Notes: a model not told the origin generated them from the sequence alone. A stretch of DNA of 64,000 bases from JACPKO01 sp964406775 (GCA_964406775.1 CAYOSW010000003.1:8723-72722), one strand, 5' to 3'; positions 40,456 through 50,272 are shown, counted from the stretch's first letter. Made by a program: numbers and translations.

Positions 40456-43455
40456 ATGATTTCACGAATTGCCGTATATCAAAGAGTACCTGACACCAGA
40501 GCGGTGGTCCGGCAAAAATCCCTCAAAAATTTCCCTTTTTACAGCAAAATTAAATCCGTAACACTTGTGGATATTTTTACAATTGAAAAAGAGCTTACTC
40601 AAAAACAGCTTGAGGAAACAGCGGGTATGTTAATAAATCCGGTTACCGAGTACGCAAAAGTCAGAATTTCCGGCTCAGCTCAGGAATTTTTTGTAGGTCA
40701 GGTTACCGAAAAACCTGAATTTGATTGGGCAATCGAGACGGGCTTTCTTCCCGGCGTTACAGACAATATCGGAAAAACAACAAAAACCGGAATTAAGGAC
40801 CATTTGAAGATTAATTTTTCCCCTGATGAGGAGGTTTATTCTTCGCAAGTGACATTACTTCAAGGTGATCTCGAAAAATCTGATATTCTGCAAATTGCTT
40901 CCGGTTTTTACAACCCGCTTATTCAACGAGTGCAGATTAAAAGTTTTCCGGAATATAAGAAAGCGGGAGGAATGGACTTTTATGTGCCGAAAGTTTCCAT
41001 TACAGGAGCGCAAAAAGTTTTAACTGTAGACTTAAATATTCCGGATGAAGAACTTGAGAAAATCGGAAAAGAAGGAATAGTCGGAGCTGACGGAAAACCC
41101 CGCGGACCGCTCGCTTTAAATTTGGACTATATGCATACGATCTCGGAATACTTTAAAAGCCTTAAAAAAAATCCGACAGATATAGAAATTGAAACTTTAG
41201 CTCAGACCTGGAGTGAGCACTGCAAACATACAATATTTGCAGATCCTATTGATGATATTAAGGATGGTTTGTTCAGGACTTATATTAAGGCAGCGACAGG
41301 AATAGTGAATAAACAGAAGAAAAAAGATAAAGCCACGAAGGATTTTTTAGTTTCTGTTTTTCACGATAATTCAGGTGCGATTGAGTTCAATGATGAATAT
41401 CTGATAACTCACAAAGTTGAAACCCATAATACCCCCTCAGCTCTTGATCCTTTTGGAGGCGCAATAACCGGGATAGTCGGGGTTAACAGGGATGCCTTGG
41501 GATTCGGTTTGGGGGCAAAGCCTGTTTTTAATACATACGGATTTATGTTTGCGGATCCGGAAGATACAGAACCGCTTTACCGGGATGCTCAAAAAACTCA
41601 GGTTATGTTATCTCCGAAAAGGATTATGGAGGGTGTTATTGCCGGTGTAAATGCAGGAGGAAATCAATCGGGAATTCCGACACCGATGGGGTTTATGTAT
41701 TTTGATGCAAGATACAAAGGTAAGCCACTGGTTTTTTGCGGAACAGTCGGATTAATTCCCAAAAAAACTGCCAGCAGAAATTCCTGGGAGAAAAAAGCCG
41801 AGCCGGGGGATTTGGTGGTTATGGTAGGAGGTAAAGTAGGTATGGACGGAATTCACGGAGCGACCTTTTCATCAGAATCATTGCATACGGGCTCGCCGGT
41901 AGCAGCAGTTCAGATCGGTGATCCGATAACACAGAAAAAATTCTCAGATGCGATAGCCAAAGAAGCGAGAGATTTGGGGTTATACAATTCCATAACAGAT
42001 AACGGGGCCGGGGGGCTTTCTTCTTCCGTCGGTGAAATGGCCCGTGAATCCGGAGGGGTAGAAATTGATCTGGAGAAAGTTCCGCTGAAATATCCGGGTC
42101 TTGAACCTTGGCAAATTTGGATTTCCGAATCGCAGGAAAGAATGACATTGGCGGTCCCCGAAAAAAAGTGGAAAAAATTTGAGGACTTAATGAAAAGAAG
42201 AGGGGTTGAGGCCTGGGTTATCGGAAAATTTAACGGTTCGGGCAAATGTGTTGTAAATCTAAACGGTAAGAAGATTCTGGATCTTGATTTGAATTTTTTG
42301 CACGACGGGTTACCTAAAAGAGTTCAACATTCAATCTCAAAGATTCAGAAGTTTGAGGAGCCGGATTTAGAGAGTAGAAAGGATTTAAATAAGGACTTTT
42401 TGGATATGATCGGGAGTCTAAATAATTCCGGCTACGATTTTCTTTCAACACAATATGATCACACAGTCCAGGGGACTGCAGTAACATATCCCGTTCAGGG
42501 AAGGGGTAGAATTAATGCTGAAGCTTCTGTGGTCAGGCCGTTATATGAATCCTATAAAGGGTTGGTTTTATCGCAGGGATATTTTCCTTCTTATTCCGAG
42601 ATCGATCCGTATAAAATGGCGGCAGCTTCAATTGATACCGCTTTTAAAAATGCGGTAGTGGCAGGGGCGGAGATTTCTAAGATAGCGCTTCTGGATAATT
42701 TTTGCTGGTGTTCTTCGGATGAGCCGGAAAGATTAGGTCAGTTAAAAAAGGCCTGTGAGGCAGTATATGACACATCCGTTGCGTATCTTGCGCCGCTCAT
42801 ATCCGGAAAAGACTCTATGTTTAATGATTTTAAAGGATTTGATGCGAAGGGCAGCCCCGTTAAAATTTCCGTTCCTCCGACACTTCTTGTGAGTTCTGTT
42901 GGGATATCGGAGGATATAAATAAGACTGTCACGGTTGATGCTAAATTTGAAGGGGATTTAGTTTATTTGCTCGGAGAAACATTTCCGGAACTCGGAGGGT
43001 CGGAATATTTTAAGAACTTGGGATTTGAGGGAAATAACGTTCCGGCGACAAGCGCTACAAAAAATATGGAAATTTATAAATCCTATTCAAGAGCACTGAA
43101 TAAAGGGTTAATAAGCGCGGCTATCGGGGTTAACAGGGGAGGGATCGCTGTAGCTTTAGCTAAGATGAGTATGGCTGGAATGCTGGGGATGGATATTGAT
43201 CTGAGCCTAGTGCCGGGTAAAACAAATTTCGCCGCCGAAACTTTATTTTCCGAATCAACAGGCAGAATATTGTTAACTATTGATCCTAAAAATAAGTCTC
43301 AATTTGAAAAATTAATGACCGGTATAAAATTTGCTCAAATCGGTAAAGTTACCGGTGATCAAAAACTCAAAATTTCGAGAGCTGGTCTTCCGGAAATTAA
43401 ACTTAATCTGGAAAATGTTTTGAATGTTTATAGAAGGAGATTTGAGAAATGGTAA
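40456..43455 (+). CDS. purL: FGAM synthase, PurS-PurL fusion
   Basis: Converts FGAR to FGAM using ammonia from PurQ. At about 999 residues it lies between small PurL (about 740) and the E. coli type (about 1295). The N-terminal ~250 residues include a PurS-like part (RIAVYQRVPDTRAVVRQKSL, DIFTIEKELTQKQLEETAGM) and a second related repeat. The catalytic core has TWSEHCKHTIF, THKVETHNTPSALDPFGGAI, GVIAGVNAGGNQSGIPTPMG and SGKDSMFNDF. The glutaminase domain is absent and is supplied by the next gene, purQ, which overlaps by seven bases. A TTG at 40453 is an alternative start. Confidence 0.93.
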   Translation: MISRIAVYQRVPDTRAVVRQKSLKNFPFYSKIKSVTLVDIFTIEKELTQKQLEETAGMLINPVTEYAKVRISGSAQEFFVGQVTEKPEFDWAIETGFLPGVTDNIGKTTKTGIKDHLKINFSPDEEVYSSQVTLLQGDLEKSDILQIASGFYNPLIQRVQIKSFPEYKKAGGMDFYVPKVSITGAQKVLTVDLNIPDEELEKIGKEGIVGADGKPRGPLALNLDYMHTISEYFKSLKKNPTDIEIETLAQTWSEHCKHTIFADPIDDIKDGLFRTYIKAATGIVNKQKKKDKATKDFLVSVFHDNSGAIEFNDEYLITHKVETHNTPSALDPFGGAITGIVGVNRDALGFGLGAKPVFNTYGFMFADPEDTEPLYRDAQKTQVMLSPKRIMEGVIAGVNAGGNQSGIPTPMGFMYFDARYKGKPLVFCGTVGLIPKKTASRNSWEKKAEPGDLVVMVGGKVGMDGIHGATFSSESLHTGSPVAAVQIGDPITQKKFSDAIAKEARDLGLYNSITDNGAGGLSSSVGEMARESGGVEIDLEKVPLKYPGLEPWQIWISESQERMTLAVPEKKWKKFEDLMKRRGVEAWVIGKFNGSGKCVVNLNGKKILDLDLNFLHDGLPKRVQHSISKIQKFEEPDLESRKDLNKDFLDMIGSLNNSGYDFLSTQYDHTVQGTAVTYPVQGRGRINAEASVVRPLYESYKGLVLSQGYFPSYSEIDPYKMAAASIDTAFKNAVVAGAEISKIALLDNFCWCSSDEPERLGQLKKACEAVYDTSVAYLAPLISGKDSMFNDFKGFDAKGSPVKISVPPTLLVSSVGISEDINKTVTVDAKFEGDLVYLLGETFPELGGSEYFKNLGFEGNNVPATSATKNMEIYKSYSRALNKGLISAAIGVNRGGIAVALAKMSMAGMLGMDIDLSLVPGKTNFAAETLFSESTGRILLTIDPKNKSQFEKLMTGIKFAQIGKVTGDQKLKISRAGLPEIKLNLENVLNVYRRRFEKW

Positions 43456-44255
43456 AACCTAAAGTTTTGATTCTCTCAGGGTACGGTTTAAATTGCGAAG
43501 AGGAGGAGGCTTTTGCATTTAATTGGGCCGGTGGAGATTCGAAGATTGTTCATATTAATGATTTAATTGACCGAAGAGTGAAGATGGCAGATTTTCAAAT
43601 CCTGGTTTTTCCCGGGGGATTTTCTTTCGGCGATGACACCGGATCCGGTAAAGCTTTTGCCAACAGAATGCGTGATTATCTTTGGGCGGATCTGCAAAAA
43701 TTTATCTCCGAAGATAAACTCGTAATCGGTTTTTGCAACGGGTTCCAGATTATGGCAAATTTAGGATTGGTGCCTGCTCTAAATTGGGAATATGGTAAAA
43801 GACAGGTTGCACTGCAGTACAACAAAAATGCCCGGTATATAAACAGATGGGTAGACCTCGAGATTGGTGGCAAGGAGACTCCCTGGCTGCGGGGGCTGAG
43901 TAATTTTTCCTGCCCGATAGCTCACGGAGAGGGCAGGTTTTATGCGGATCCTGAGGTGCTTAGAGAAATTAAGCAAAAGGGTCTGGCAGTTTTAAAATAT
44001 TACGAGGGGGAGATATGTAAATATCAGAATATTGAACCAAACCCCAACGGATCTTTGGAGAATATTGCAGGTATAATTGATGAGACAGGAAAGATATTGG
44101 GATTGATGCCCCATCCTGAGCGGGCACTGTTTTATAATCAGCGGCCTGACGCACCGCTTCTGAAAGAAAAATTAAAACGAGAGAATTTGGAAATTCCGAA
44201 AGAAGGTCCGGGGTTACAAATCTTCAGAAATGGAATAGAATATTTTAAGAGATGA
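43449..44255 (+). CDS. purQ: FGAM synthase glutaminase subunit
   Basis: Class I glutamine amidotransferase that delivers ammonia to PurL. Cys96 is in IGFCNGFQIMANLGL, and the His-Glu pair is in GLMPHPERALF near residue 228. FPGGFSFGDDTGSGKAFANR is the PurQ-specific loop. At 268 residues it is longer than B. subtilis PurQ (227), resembling the larger PurQ that partners PurSL fusions. It overlaps purL at its start and guaA at its end (ATGA), so the three are tightly coupled. Confidence 0.95.
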   Translation: MVKPKVLILSGYGLNCEEEEAFAFNWAGGDSKIVHINDLIDRRVKMADFQILVFPGGFSFGDDTGSGKAFANRMRDYLWADLQKFISEDKLVIGFCNGFQIMANLGLVPALNWEYGKRQVALQYNKNARYINRWVDLEIGGKETPWLRGLSNFSCPIAHGEGRFYADPEVLREIKQKGLAVLKYYEGEICKYQNIEPNPNGSLENIAGIIDETGKILGLMPHPERALFYNQRPDAPLLKEKLKRENLEIPKEGPGLQIFRNGIEYFKR

Positions 44256-45775
44256 TTATTGTAATTGATTTCGGATCACAGACTGCACATCTTATCTCCA
44301 GAAGAATCCGGGAGTTGGGACAAACCGTAATGGTTATCGAGCCGGAAGATGCCATAACAAGGATAAGAGAATTAAATCCTCAGGGTGTTATTTTTTCTGG
44401 CGGTCCGGCTTCAGTCTATGGCAAAAATTCTCCGACCATAGATCCTGTGGTATTTGATATGAACGTTCCGATTTTGGGAATCTGTTATGGTCAACAGCTT
44501 ATTTCTCATATTCTCAACGGAAAAGTTACACCGGGAAAAATTAAAGAGTACGGACCGGCGAGTATAAAGATAGATAAAGATTCAGTGCTATTTGAGAATA
44601 CATCTCCTGAATTCAATGTATGGATGTCGCACGGGGATGAGGTCAAAAAAGTTCCTGAGGGTTTTAAGGTGCTGGCTCAAACTAAGACAATCCCGGTTGC
44701 TGCGATGAGTAATGATAAAAGAAAAATATATGCAATTCAATTTCACCCGGAAGTAATTCACACCCAATTCGGAGAAACAATTCTGGGTAATTTCTTAAAA
44801 ATCTGCGGTATTGAACCGGTCAGACAGGCGATTGATTCGGTTTTTACTGAAGGATTGATTGACGACATAAGGGAATCTTTGGGCAATGAAAAGGCGATCT
44901 GCGCTTTGTCCGGAGGGGTCGATTCTTCGGTTGCCGCACTTCTTGTGCATAAAGCAATCGGTGAAAACCTGACGTGTTTTTATATTGATTCAGGGCTGAT
45001 GCGCGAGGGTGAGACGGATTTGCTGAAGGAAGTTTTTAAAGAGAATTATGATATGAGGATTGAGGTAATTGATGCGGAGGAGGAATTTTTAAAGGCTCTT
45101 GAGGGCGTAACTGAGCCAGAGACCAAGCGTAAAAAAATAGGCGAAGCTTTTATTAGGGTTTTTGAAAGAGAGGCAAAAAAACTCGGAGCAAAGTTTTTAG
45201 TTCAGGGGACGATTTACCCCGATGTGATTGAATCCCAGGGAACAAAGCATTCGGAAAAAATTAAGTCGCACCATAACGTCGGCGGGTTGCCGGAAGATAT
45301 GGATTTTACCCTCGTTGAACCTCTGCGAACTTTTTATAAGGATGAGGTCCGGTTAATCGGTCAGATTCTAGGAATGCCTGATGAAATTACCAAAAGACAG
45401 CCTTTTCCCGGACCCGGACTAGCTGTCAGAATTGTCGGGGATGTTGATAAGAAAAAATTAAAAATTCTCAGGCACGCGGATGCAATAGTTAGGGAGGAAA
45501 TTGAAAATTTCGGTTTGACGAATTCTCTTTGGCAGACCTTTGCGGTTTTTACAGGAATTAAAACAACAGGCGTCAGAGGGGATCAGCGCGTTTACGGAGA
45601 AACAATTGCAATCAGGGCGATTGAGGCTGCCGATGCGATGAGTGCCGACTTTGCGAAATTGCCCTGGGGATTATTGCAGAGAATTTCAACCAGGATTGTG
45701 ACGGAAGTTAAAGACGTAAACAGGGTTGTTTATGATATAACAACTAAACCACCGGCCACGATGGAGTGGGAATAA
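44252..45775 (+). CDS. guaA: GMP synthase (glutamine-hydrolysing)
   Basis: Aminates XMP to GMP. The amidotransferase domain has Cys78 in ILGICYGQQLISH and QFHPEVIHTQ. The ATP pyrophosphatase domain has the P-loop ALSGGVDSSVAALLV, and the C-terminal dimerisation domain ends with YDITTKPPATMEWE, the conserved PPxTIEWE tail. Length 507 is standard. guaB (IMP dehydrogenase), needed to make XMP, is not in this window. Confidence 0.96.
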   Translation: MIIVIDFGSQTAHLISRRIRELGQTVMVIEPEDAITRIRELNPQGVIFSGGPASVYGKNSPTIDPVVFDMNVPILGICYGQQLISHILNGKVTPGKIKEYGPASIKIDKDSVLFENTSPEFNVWMSHGDEVKKVPEGFKVLAQTKTIPVAAMSNDKRKIYAIQFHPEVIHTQFGETILGNFLKICGIEPVRQAIDSVFTEGLIDDIRESLGNEKAICALSGGVDSSVAALLVHKAIGENLTCFYIDSGLMREGETDLLKEVFKENYDMRIEVIDAEEEFLKALEGVTEPETKRKKIGEAFIRVFEREAKKLGAKFLVQGTIYPDVIESQGTKHSEKIKSHHNVGGLPEDMDFTLVEPLRTFYKDEVRLIGQILGMPDEITKRQPFPGPGLAVRIVGDVDKKKLKILRHADAIVREEIENFGLTNSLWQTFAVFTGIKTTGVRGDQRVYGETIAIRAIEAADAMSADFAKLPWGLLQRISTRIVTEVKDVNRVVYDITTKPPATMEWE

Positions 45776-45811
45776 GACTGTCAGAATTTTGTCTCGCGGA
45801 AGTATATGGAT

Positions 45812-45888
45812 TTCTTAATAATTACGTAAGAAAAGGGTAAGAATTTTAGGTTTGGAAATTTGATTTTAATACCCTATAGTACTATAAT
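45812..45888 (+). promoter_or_regulatory. Hairpin and promoter between guaA and the 270-aa orphan
   Basis: TTCTTA/TAAGAA inverted repeat (45812-45832) after guaA, without a T-run, then TATAAT (45883-45888) ending 11 bases before the ATG at 45900. Confidence 0.45.
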
Positions 45889-45899
45889 AGAAAACTAAT

Positions 45900-46712
45900 A
45901 TGGCTATAAATCCTGCAGAAAGACGTGGAGCTGTAATATCGCTAGTACCCCAAGAGCCTCGAAGTGAATTTAGTAGAAGGTTAGATTTGGTCGAAGAGGC
46001 TCTGAATTTATCACTTAATGCAGTGCACGTTTTCCGATGGGATAATCCAGAGAACGCAGTTAGAAGAGCATCTTGGGCATATGCTCATTACCAGCAAGAA
46101 GCAGTTGATCGTAGAGCACTTTGGGACTCTTATCATAATACGGATCGGGTTTTTTATACAATAGGGGGTACTCTCTATAGAGCTTCTCAAGTTGAACTTG
46201 AGATAGATGAAATGCGTAGACTAGCAGAAGCAGAAGGTCAGGGTGTGCGCGCCGCCGGTTACAATGACGCAAATTTTCCATCATCAGGATTAGCATTTGG
46301 CGAGAGAGTGTTAAGGTTACATTTAGTAGGCGGAAACTCACAACCCGAAAGATCTTCAGATAATGATCCCTCCCTCAAGTTGACATATGTATCAGGTCCA
46401 GTAGTAAATGTAGCTTTAAAAGTTCTTGATGAATACGATAGTACTGGCGACGTAGAACCGAAAGTTTTAGATACAATGAGAAGATTTGTCGATAATCGCT
46501 CTGGGTTACCTGATATGCATAGCGAATTATGGGAAATTTACACCCCTCAACTAGATGGAGCTCAGCTCAGTAAGTTAGATGATTATGCTAAGGGCAAGGG
46601 TAGTTTAGCAGTGCCTAGATATTTTGGTATTAGCGCTTGGGATCCCAATAGAACAGCAGGTCAAACTAACGTATGGGTAAGACATACGGAAGAAGCAAAA
46701 AGACCACTTTAA
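45900..46712 (+). CDS. Hypothetical protein (270 aa)
   Basis: Largest orphan of the purine region, with no family recognised. Soluble and predicted mostly helical (RRLDLVEEALNLSLNAVHVF, AYAHYQQEAVDRRALWDSYH, VELEIDEMRRLAEAEGQGVR), with a more beta/loop C-terminus (YFGISAWDPNRTAGQTNVWV). Codons favour CTA, AGA and GTA more than guaA. It has its own TATAAT promoter and converges four bases from the next orphan on the other strand. Confidence 0.65.
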   Translation: MAINPAERRGAVISLVPQEPRSEFSRRLDLVEEALNLSLNAVHVFRWDNPENAVRRASWAYAHYQQEAVDRRALWDSYHNTDRVFYTIGGTLYRASQVELEIDEMRRLAEAEGQGVRAAGYNDANFPSSGLAFGERVLRLHLVGGNSQPERSSDNDPSLKLTYVSGPVVNVALKVLDEYDSTGDVEPKVLDTMRRFVDNRSGLPDMHSELWEIYTPQLDGAQLSKLDDYAKGKGSLAVPRYFGISAWDPNRTAGQTNVWVRHTEEAKRPL

Positions 46713-46715
46713 ACT

Positions 46716-47228
46716 TTAAGTCCAGGATCCCTGATAATGTACCCCGTGTTTAATCATTCCATCCATCATTCTTGATTGCTCGTAAATCATCGCAGTCCAA
46801 ACTAAAGAGCCCATTCTTTCAAGCATAATTTTATTCCCAAGCCAGTTCAATCCCGCCTGAATTTCTGTTGCAAATCCTAGTGATTCGTCTCTGGGAGAGT
46901 ATGGTTCAATTGGTAAAGCATCTTCTTTAATGAGATCATCGACAGCGTCAAACACAATCTCCCGGGGATAATTTAGAGTTCGTGTGGCTACCAACAGTCT
47001 TACTGCTGCATTTTCGGCAATTTGCCACTGTCTCCTAAATGCTCTGCTCATACTCATCGGATCAATAGCCTGACGCACAAGTAGAGGGTGAGCATCCTTA
47101 GGTAATTCTATCAGTCTTTCTGTTGCCCAGCGACAGGCTCTAAGTCCATACTCTCTTAGTTCGCTACCGGCTTCTACAACCTCGCCAGTTCGTACGTGAG
47201 TGTTGATAAATAATCCTCGATCCTGCAT
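46716..47228 (-). CDS. Hypothetical protein (170 aa)
   Basis: No family recognised. Helix-rich, soluble, Arg/Glu-rich (REYGLRACRWATERLIELPK, SRAFRRQWQIAENAAVRLLV) with many Met in the C-terminal third (MMDGMIKHGVHYQG). Its ATG lies four bases after the purA stop on the same strand, so it is probably co-transcribed with purA. It has no visible active-site motif. Confidence 0.6.
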   Translation of the reverse strand: MQDRGLFINTHVRTGEVVEAGSELREYGLRACRWATERLIELPKDAHPLLVRQAIDPMSMSRAFRRQWQIAENAAVRLLVATRTLNYPREIVFDAVDDLIKEDALPIEPYSPRDESLGFATEIQAGLNWLGNKIMLERMGSLVWTAMIYEQSRMMDGMIKHGVHYQGSWT

Positions 47229-47232
47229 AGAT

Positions 47233-48501
47233 TTAAATCCTAATTAATTCTTCTCGGGCAGGGCCTGTTGAGAAAATTGCAATTTTAACCCCTAAAAACT
47301 TTTCGATAAAAGTAAGATACTCACGGCAATTCTCAGGAAGTTCAGAGTATTTTTTAATTTTTGATATATCTTCCGTCCAGCCTTTAAAAGTTTTATAGAC
47401 GGGTTTAAGACTTCCAAGCTCAAGATATCCGCAGGAGGAAAAGGGAATCGGTTTGCCGTTAAATTTATATCCGGTGCAAACTTTTAATTCTTTCACACCC
47501 GATAATACATCGGCTTTGGTTATTGCCAGGTGAGTTGTTCCTGTAACATCAACCGTAAATTTAACCGCCTCCAAATCCAACCAGCCGATTCTTCTCGGAC
47601 GGCCTGTTGTTGTTCCGAATTCTGCTCCTTTTTCGCGGATATATTCTGCGGTTGCGTCATTAAGTTCGGTCGGAAAAGGTCCCTCTCCGACTTTTGAGGT
47701 ATATGCCTTAACAACTGCCCAGATCTGATCAATTTTTTGTGACTGTATTCCCGATCCGGTGTTAACACCCCCGGTGATTACGTTTGAGCCTGTTACAAAC
47801 GGATAAGAGCCGAAATCGTTATCCAGCATTACACCGTGGGCGCCTTCAAGCAGAATCGATTTTTTATCATTAACGGCTTTTTTTAGAATCTGGAAGGTAT
47901 CGGTTATAAAAGGCAGAAGCTTCTCTCTGAATTTTTCGTATTTTTTTAACTCATTTGGAACGCTAATAGGTTGGACTCCGAAAGTTTTAAGAATTTTATT
48001 TTTCACTCCGCACTGAAACGTAAATTTCTTTTTAAATTCCTCCCAATTTTTTAAATCATAAAGCCGAATCCCGTTATAGGAAACTTTGTCAGCGTAAGTC
48101 TGAGAGATCCCCCGCTTTGTAGTCCCCAAGCTGTCCTTTCCCCGGGCCTTTTCGTAAGCTTCATCGAGTGCTTTATGGTAGGGGAGAACGATATGACAGT
48201 GATCGGAAATAAAAAGTTTGCCTGCGAGCTTTATTCCATCCGCCTCGAGTGTATCAATTTCGGAGATTAATACCTCAAGGTCAAGAACCGTTCCGTTTGC
48301 AATTATGCCGATAGCTTTAGGATGTAAAATTCCGGAAGGCATTAAATGGAAGGGGTATTTTTTACCGTTTGCAATTACGGTGTGTCCCGCATTATTTCCG
48401 CCGTGGAAGCGGACAACGAAGTCTGATTTCTCCGCGAGGGAATCAATGATTTTACCTTTTCCCTCATCTCCCCATTGTGAACCGATAACGAGAGTAACCA
48501 T
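47233..48501 (-). CDS. purA: Adenylosuccinate synthetase
   Basis: Joins IMP and aspartate with GTP to start AMP synthesis. VIGSQWGDEGKGKIIDSLAE is the GTP P-loop. FHGGNNAGHTV, GTTKRGISQTYADKVSYNGI, LLEGAHGVMLDNDFGSYPFV and TTTGRPRRIGWLD are signature blocks. At 422 residues it has normal length. A TTGAAT-17-TAGAAT promoter ends eight bases before the ATG. Confidence 0.97.
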   Translation of the reverse strand: MVTLVIGSQWGDEGKGKIIDSLAEKSDFVVRFHGGNNAGHTVIANGKKYPFHLMPSGILHPKAIGIIANGTVLDLEVLISEIDTLEADGIKLAGKLFISDHCHIVLPYHKALDEAYEKARGKDSLGTTKRGISQTYADKVSYNGIRLYDLKNWEEFKKKFTFQCGVKNKILKTFGVQPISVPNELKKYEKFREKLLPFITDTFQILKKAVNDKKSILLEGAHGVMLDNDFGSYPFVTGSNVITGGVNTGSGIQSQKIDQIWAVVKAYTSKVGEGPFPTELNDATAEYIREKGAEFGTTTGRPRRIGWLDLEAVKFTVDVTGTTHLAITKADVLSGVKELKVCTGYKFNGKPIPFSSCGYLELGSLKPVYKTFKGWTEDISKIKKYSELPENCREYLTFIEKFLGVKIAIFSTGPAREELIRI

Positions 48502-48509
48502 TCAAGGGT

Positions 48510-48570
48510 ATTCTAAATATAATCTGATAATTATTCAATGATTGAATATCCGGTTTTTAGAACCTATAAT
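48510..48570. promoter_or_regulatory. Back-to-back promoters of purA and the 195-aa orphan
   Basis: Minus (purA): TTGAAT (48538-48533), 17 bases, TAGAAT (48515-48510). Plus (orphan): TTGAAT (48542-48547), 17 bases, TATAAT (48565-48570). The two -35 boxes form the 15-bp palindrome ATTCAAT-G-ATTGAAT (48533-48547). Confidence 0.72.
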
Positions 48571-48578
48571 ACTTCAGA

Positions 48579-49166
48579 ATGAGTGACTTTGAAGGAAAAA
48601 TAAGAGCTTTGCCCCATATGGAAAAACAAGCCTTAAAGAAGGCCGGACCTTTGGCCGGGTCCTGGAGTCTTGAATTGCCTTTTTCCGTCGCAGATCCTCA
48701 AAGTGTCAGATTTTTATTAATGGACGGGGTAAGGGGCAATCCCGATATCGATCTTAAAAAAATTACCTATGACCGTTCAAGTCCCTGGAGAATCGGGCAG
48801 GGTCAGGTTAATCTGAGAGTAGGCTTACCATACTATACCGGCAGCGGGTTTGAAATCTCTCAAGATAATAAACAAAGCGTTACCTACCGCAATGCTGAAG
48901 TTCCGCCGGAATCTCTTGATGCAGTTATGTTGGGGGACCCCTCAAGGTATGCGGATTTGGATTGGTTGAAGGCGGGGGACGGCAATAAAAATCCAACGGA
49001 TAGGATAGTAGAAGCTTTTGTGGATGCATTTGTCAGAGCCGGAAGCAGTCTTCCGGTTTACGGACCGCAAAGAGAATTGCTTTGGCCGCTCCGGATGAGC
49101 GAAGCTGAGATGAAAGAGAATTATGATCTTCTGAGGCGTGCGCCGAGGCTGGAACCGGCAGACTGA
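48579..49166 (+). CDS. Hypothetical protein (195 aa)
   Basis: No family recognised. Starts MSDFEGKIRALPHMEKQALK. It contains a central Gly/Tyr-rich stretch (RVGLPYYTGSGFEISQDN) and a Pro/Leu/Arg-rich end (YGPQRELLWPLRMSEAEM). Soluble. Excellent leaderless promoter shared back-to-back with purA, and it lies 50 bases before purP. Its expression is thus tied to the purine region, but its function is unknown. Confidence 0.65.
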   Translation: MSDFEGKIRALPHMEKQALKKAGPLAGSWSLELPFSVADPQSVRFLLMDGVRGNPDIDLKKITYDRSSPWRIGQGQVNLRVGLPYYTGSGFEISQDNKQSVTYRNAEVPPESLDAVMLGDPSRYADLDWLKAGDGNKNPTDRIVEAFVDAFVRAGSSLPVYGPQRELLWPLRMSEAEMKENYDLLRRAPRLEPAD

Positions 49167-49219
49167 AGTTTGCAATTATAAACCCATAGTGTTAAAATTT
49201 AACTCTTCAGTATTTGAGA

Positions 49220-50272
49220 ATGGTTTACGGATGGTTTAAGATAAGAAAAATGGGAAAAAATGATACCGGTAACTATACGATAGCTACACTCGGTTCCCAT
49301 AGTGCGCTACAAATCCTCAAAGGTGCAAAAGACGAAGGCTTCAAAACATTAATTGTCTCCCCAATAGACCGCGAAGATTTCTACAGAAGATTTAAATTCA
49401 TTGATAAAATTTTAACAGTCAAATCGTTTGCCGAATACCAAAAAATCGAAGAGCAATTAAAAGGAGAAAATGTCATTCTGATCCCTCACGGATCATTTGT
49501 GGCTTACTTGGGCGCTGAAAATAACAAGAAAATTCAAGTTCCTTACTTCGGAAATAAATCGGTTTTGGACTGGGAACAGGACCGTCAGATGCAGAGGGAT
49601 TGGCTTAAAAAAGCCGGGATTAATCTCCCCCGTCAATTTGATGATATTGAGGATGTGACATTTCCAGTTATTGTAAAAACTTATGGTGCAGCGGGCGGAA
49701 AAGGGTATTTTTATGCGAGAGACAAAGCGGATTTTAAGAAAAAAATTAAAGGATTCGGCACCGACCAATATGTAATCCAGGAATATATTATCGGAGTAAC
49801 TCTTTATGTAGCCTATTTTTATTCACCGATTACCAGTGAGATAGAAGTTATGTCGATGGACCGGCGTTACGAAACAAACGTTGATTCTTTAGGAAGGATC
49901 CCTCTCCACGGACAGCAGGGATTGGATATTGAGCCTTCTTATGTCGTTGTTGGTAATCAACCGTTAATTATCCGCGAATCACTTTTACCCGAGGTTTATG
50001 CAATGGGAGAAAGAGTAGTTGAAACCTCTAAAAAATTAATAGGGGGAAAAGGATTATTCGGGCCTTTCTGTTTGGAGATGGTTATAACTCCCGACCAAAG
50101 AATGTTTGTGATTGAAATATCCGGCCGCATAGTTGCCGGTACATCTTTGTATATCGGCGGTTCACCTTACTCAGATTTGAATTACGATGTTCCGATGTCA
50201 ACTGGGAGAAGAATCGCCAGAGAAATTAAAGTTGCAATCGAAAAAGGAGAACTTGATAAAGTCTTAGACTAA
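49220..50272 (+). CDS. purP: Archaeal-type FAICAR synthetase PurP (copy 1)
   Basis: ATP-grasp enzyme that in archaea formylates AICAR with free formate and ATP, replacing the folate-dependent PurH step. The N-terminal YTIATLGSHSALQILKGAKD and EGFKTLIV match the methanogen enzyme almost word for word. NVILIPHGSFVAYLG, VPYFGNKSVLDWEQDRQMQR, PVIVKTYGAAGGKGYF (ATP-grasp lysine/glycine loop), SMDRRYETNVDSLGRIP, YVVVGNQPLIIRESLLP and GPFCLEMV all follow in archaeal order. Start choice is ATG 49220. ATG 49250 is also possible but gives a shorter N-terminus than the archaeal proteins. The stop overlaps copy 2 (TAATG). Confidence 0.88.
   Translation: MVYGWFKIRKMGKNDTGNYTIATLGSHSALQILKGAKDEGFKTLIVSPIDREDFYRRFKFIDKILTVKSFAEYQKIEEQLKGENVILIPHGSFVAYLGAENNKKIQVPYFGNKSVLDWEQDRQMQRDWLKKAGINLPRQFDDIEDVTFPVIVKTYGAAGGKGYFYARDKADFKKKIKGFGTDQYVIQEYIIGVTLYVAYFYSPITSEIEVMSMDRRYETNVDSLGRIPLHGQQGLDIEPSYVVVGNQPLIIRESLLPEVYAMGERVVETSKKLIGGKGLFGPFCLEMVITPDQRMFVIEISGRIVAGTSLYIGGSPYSDLNYDVPMSTGRRIAREIKVAIEKGELDKVLD

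Noticed and set aside
41819..42245. Two overlapping antisense frames inside purL
   Set aside because: Shadows of a highly conserved enzyme, without promoter or family match.
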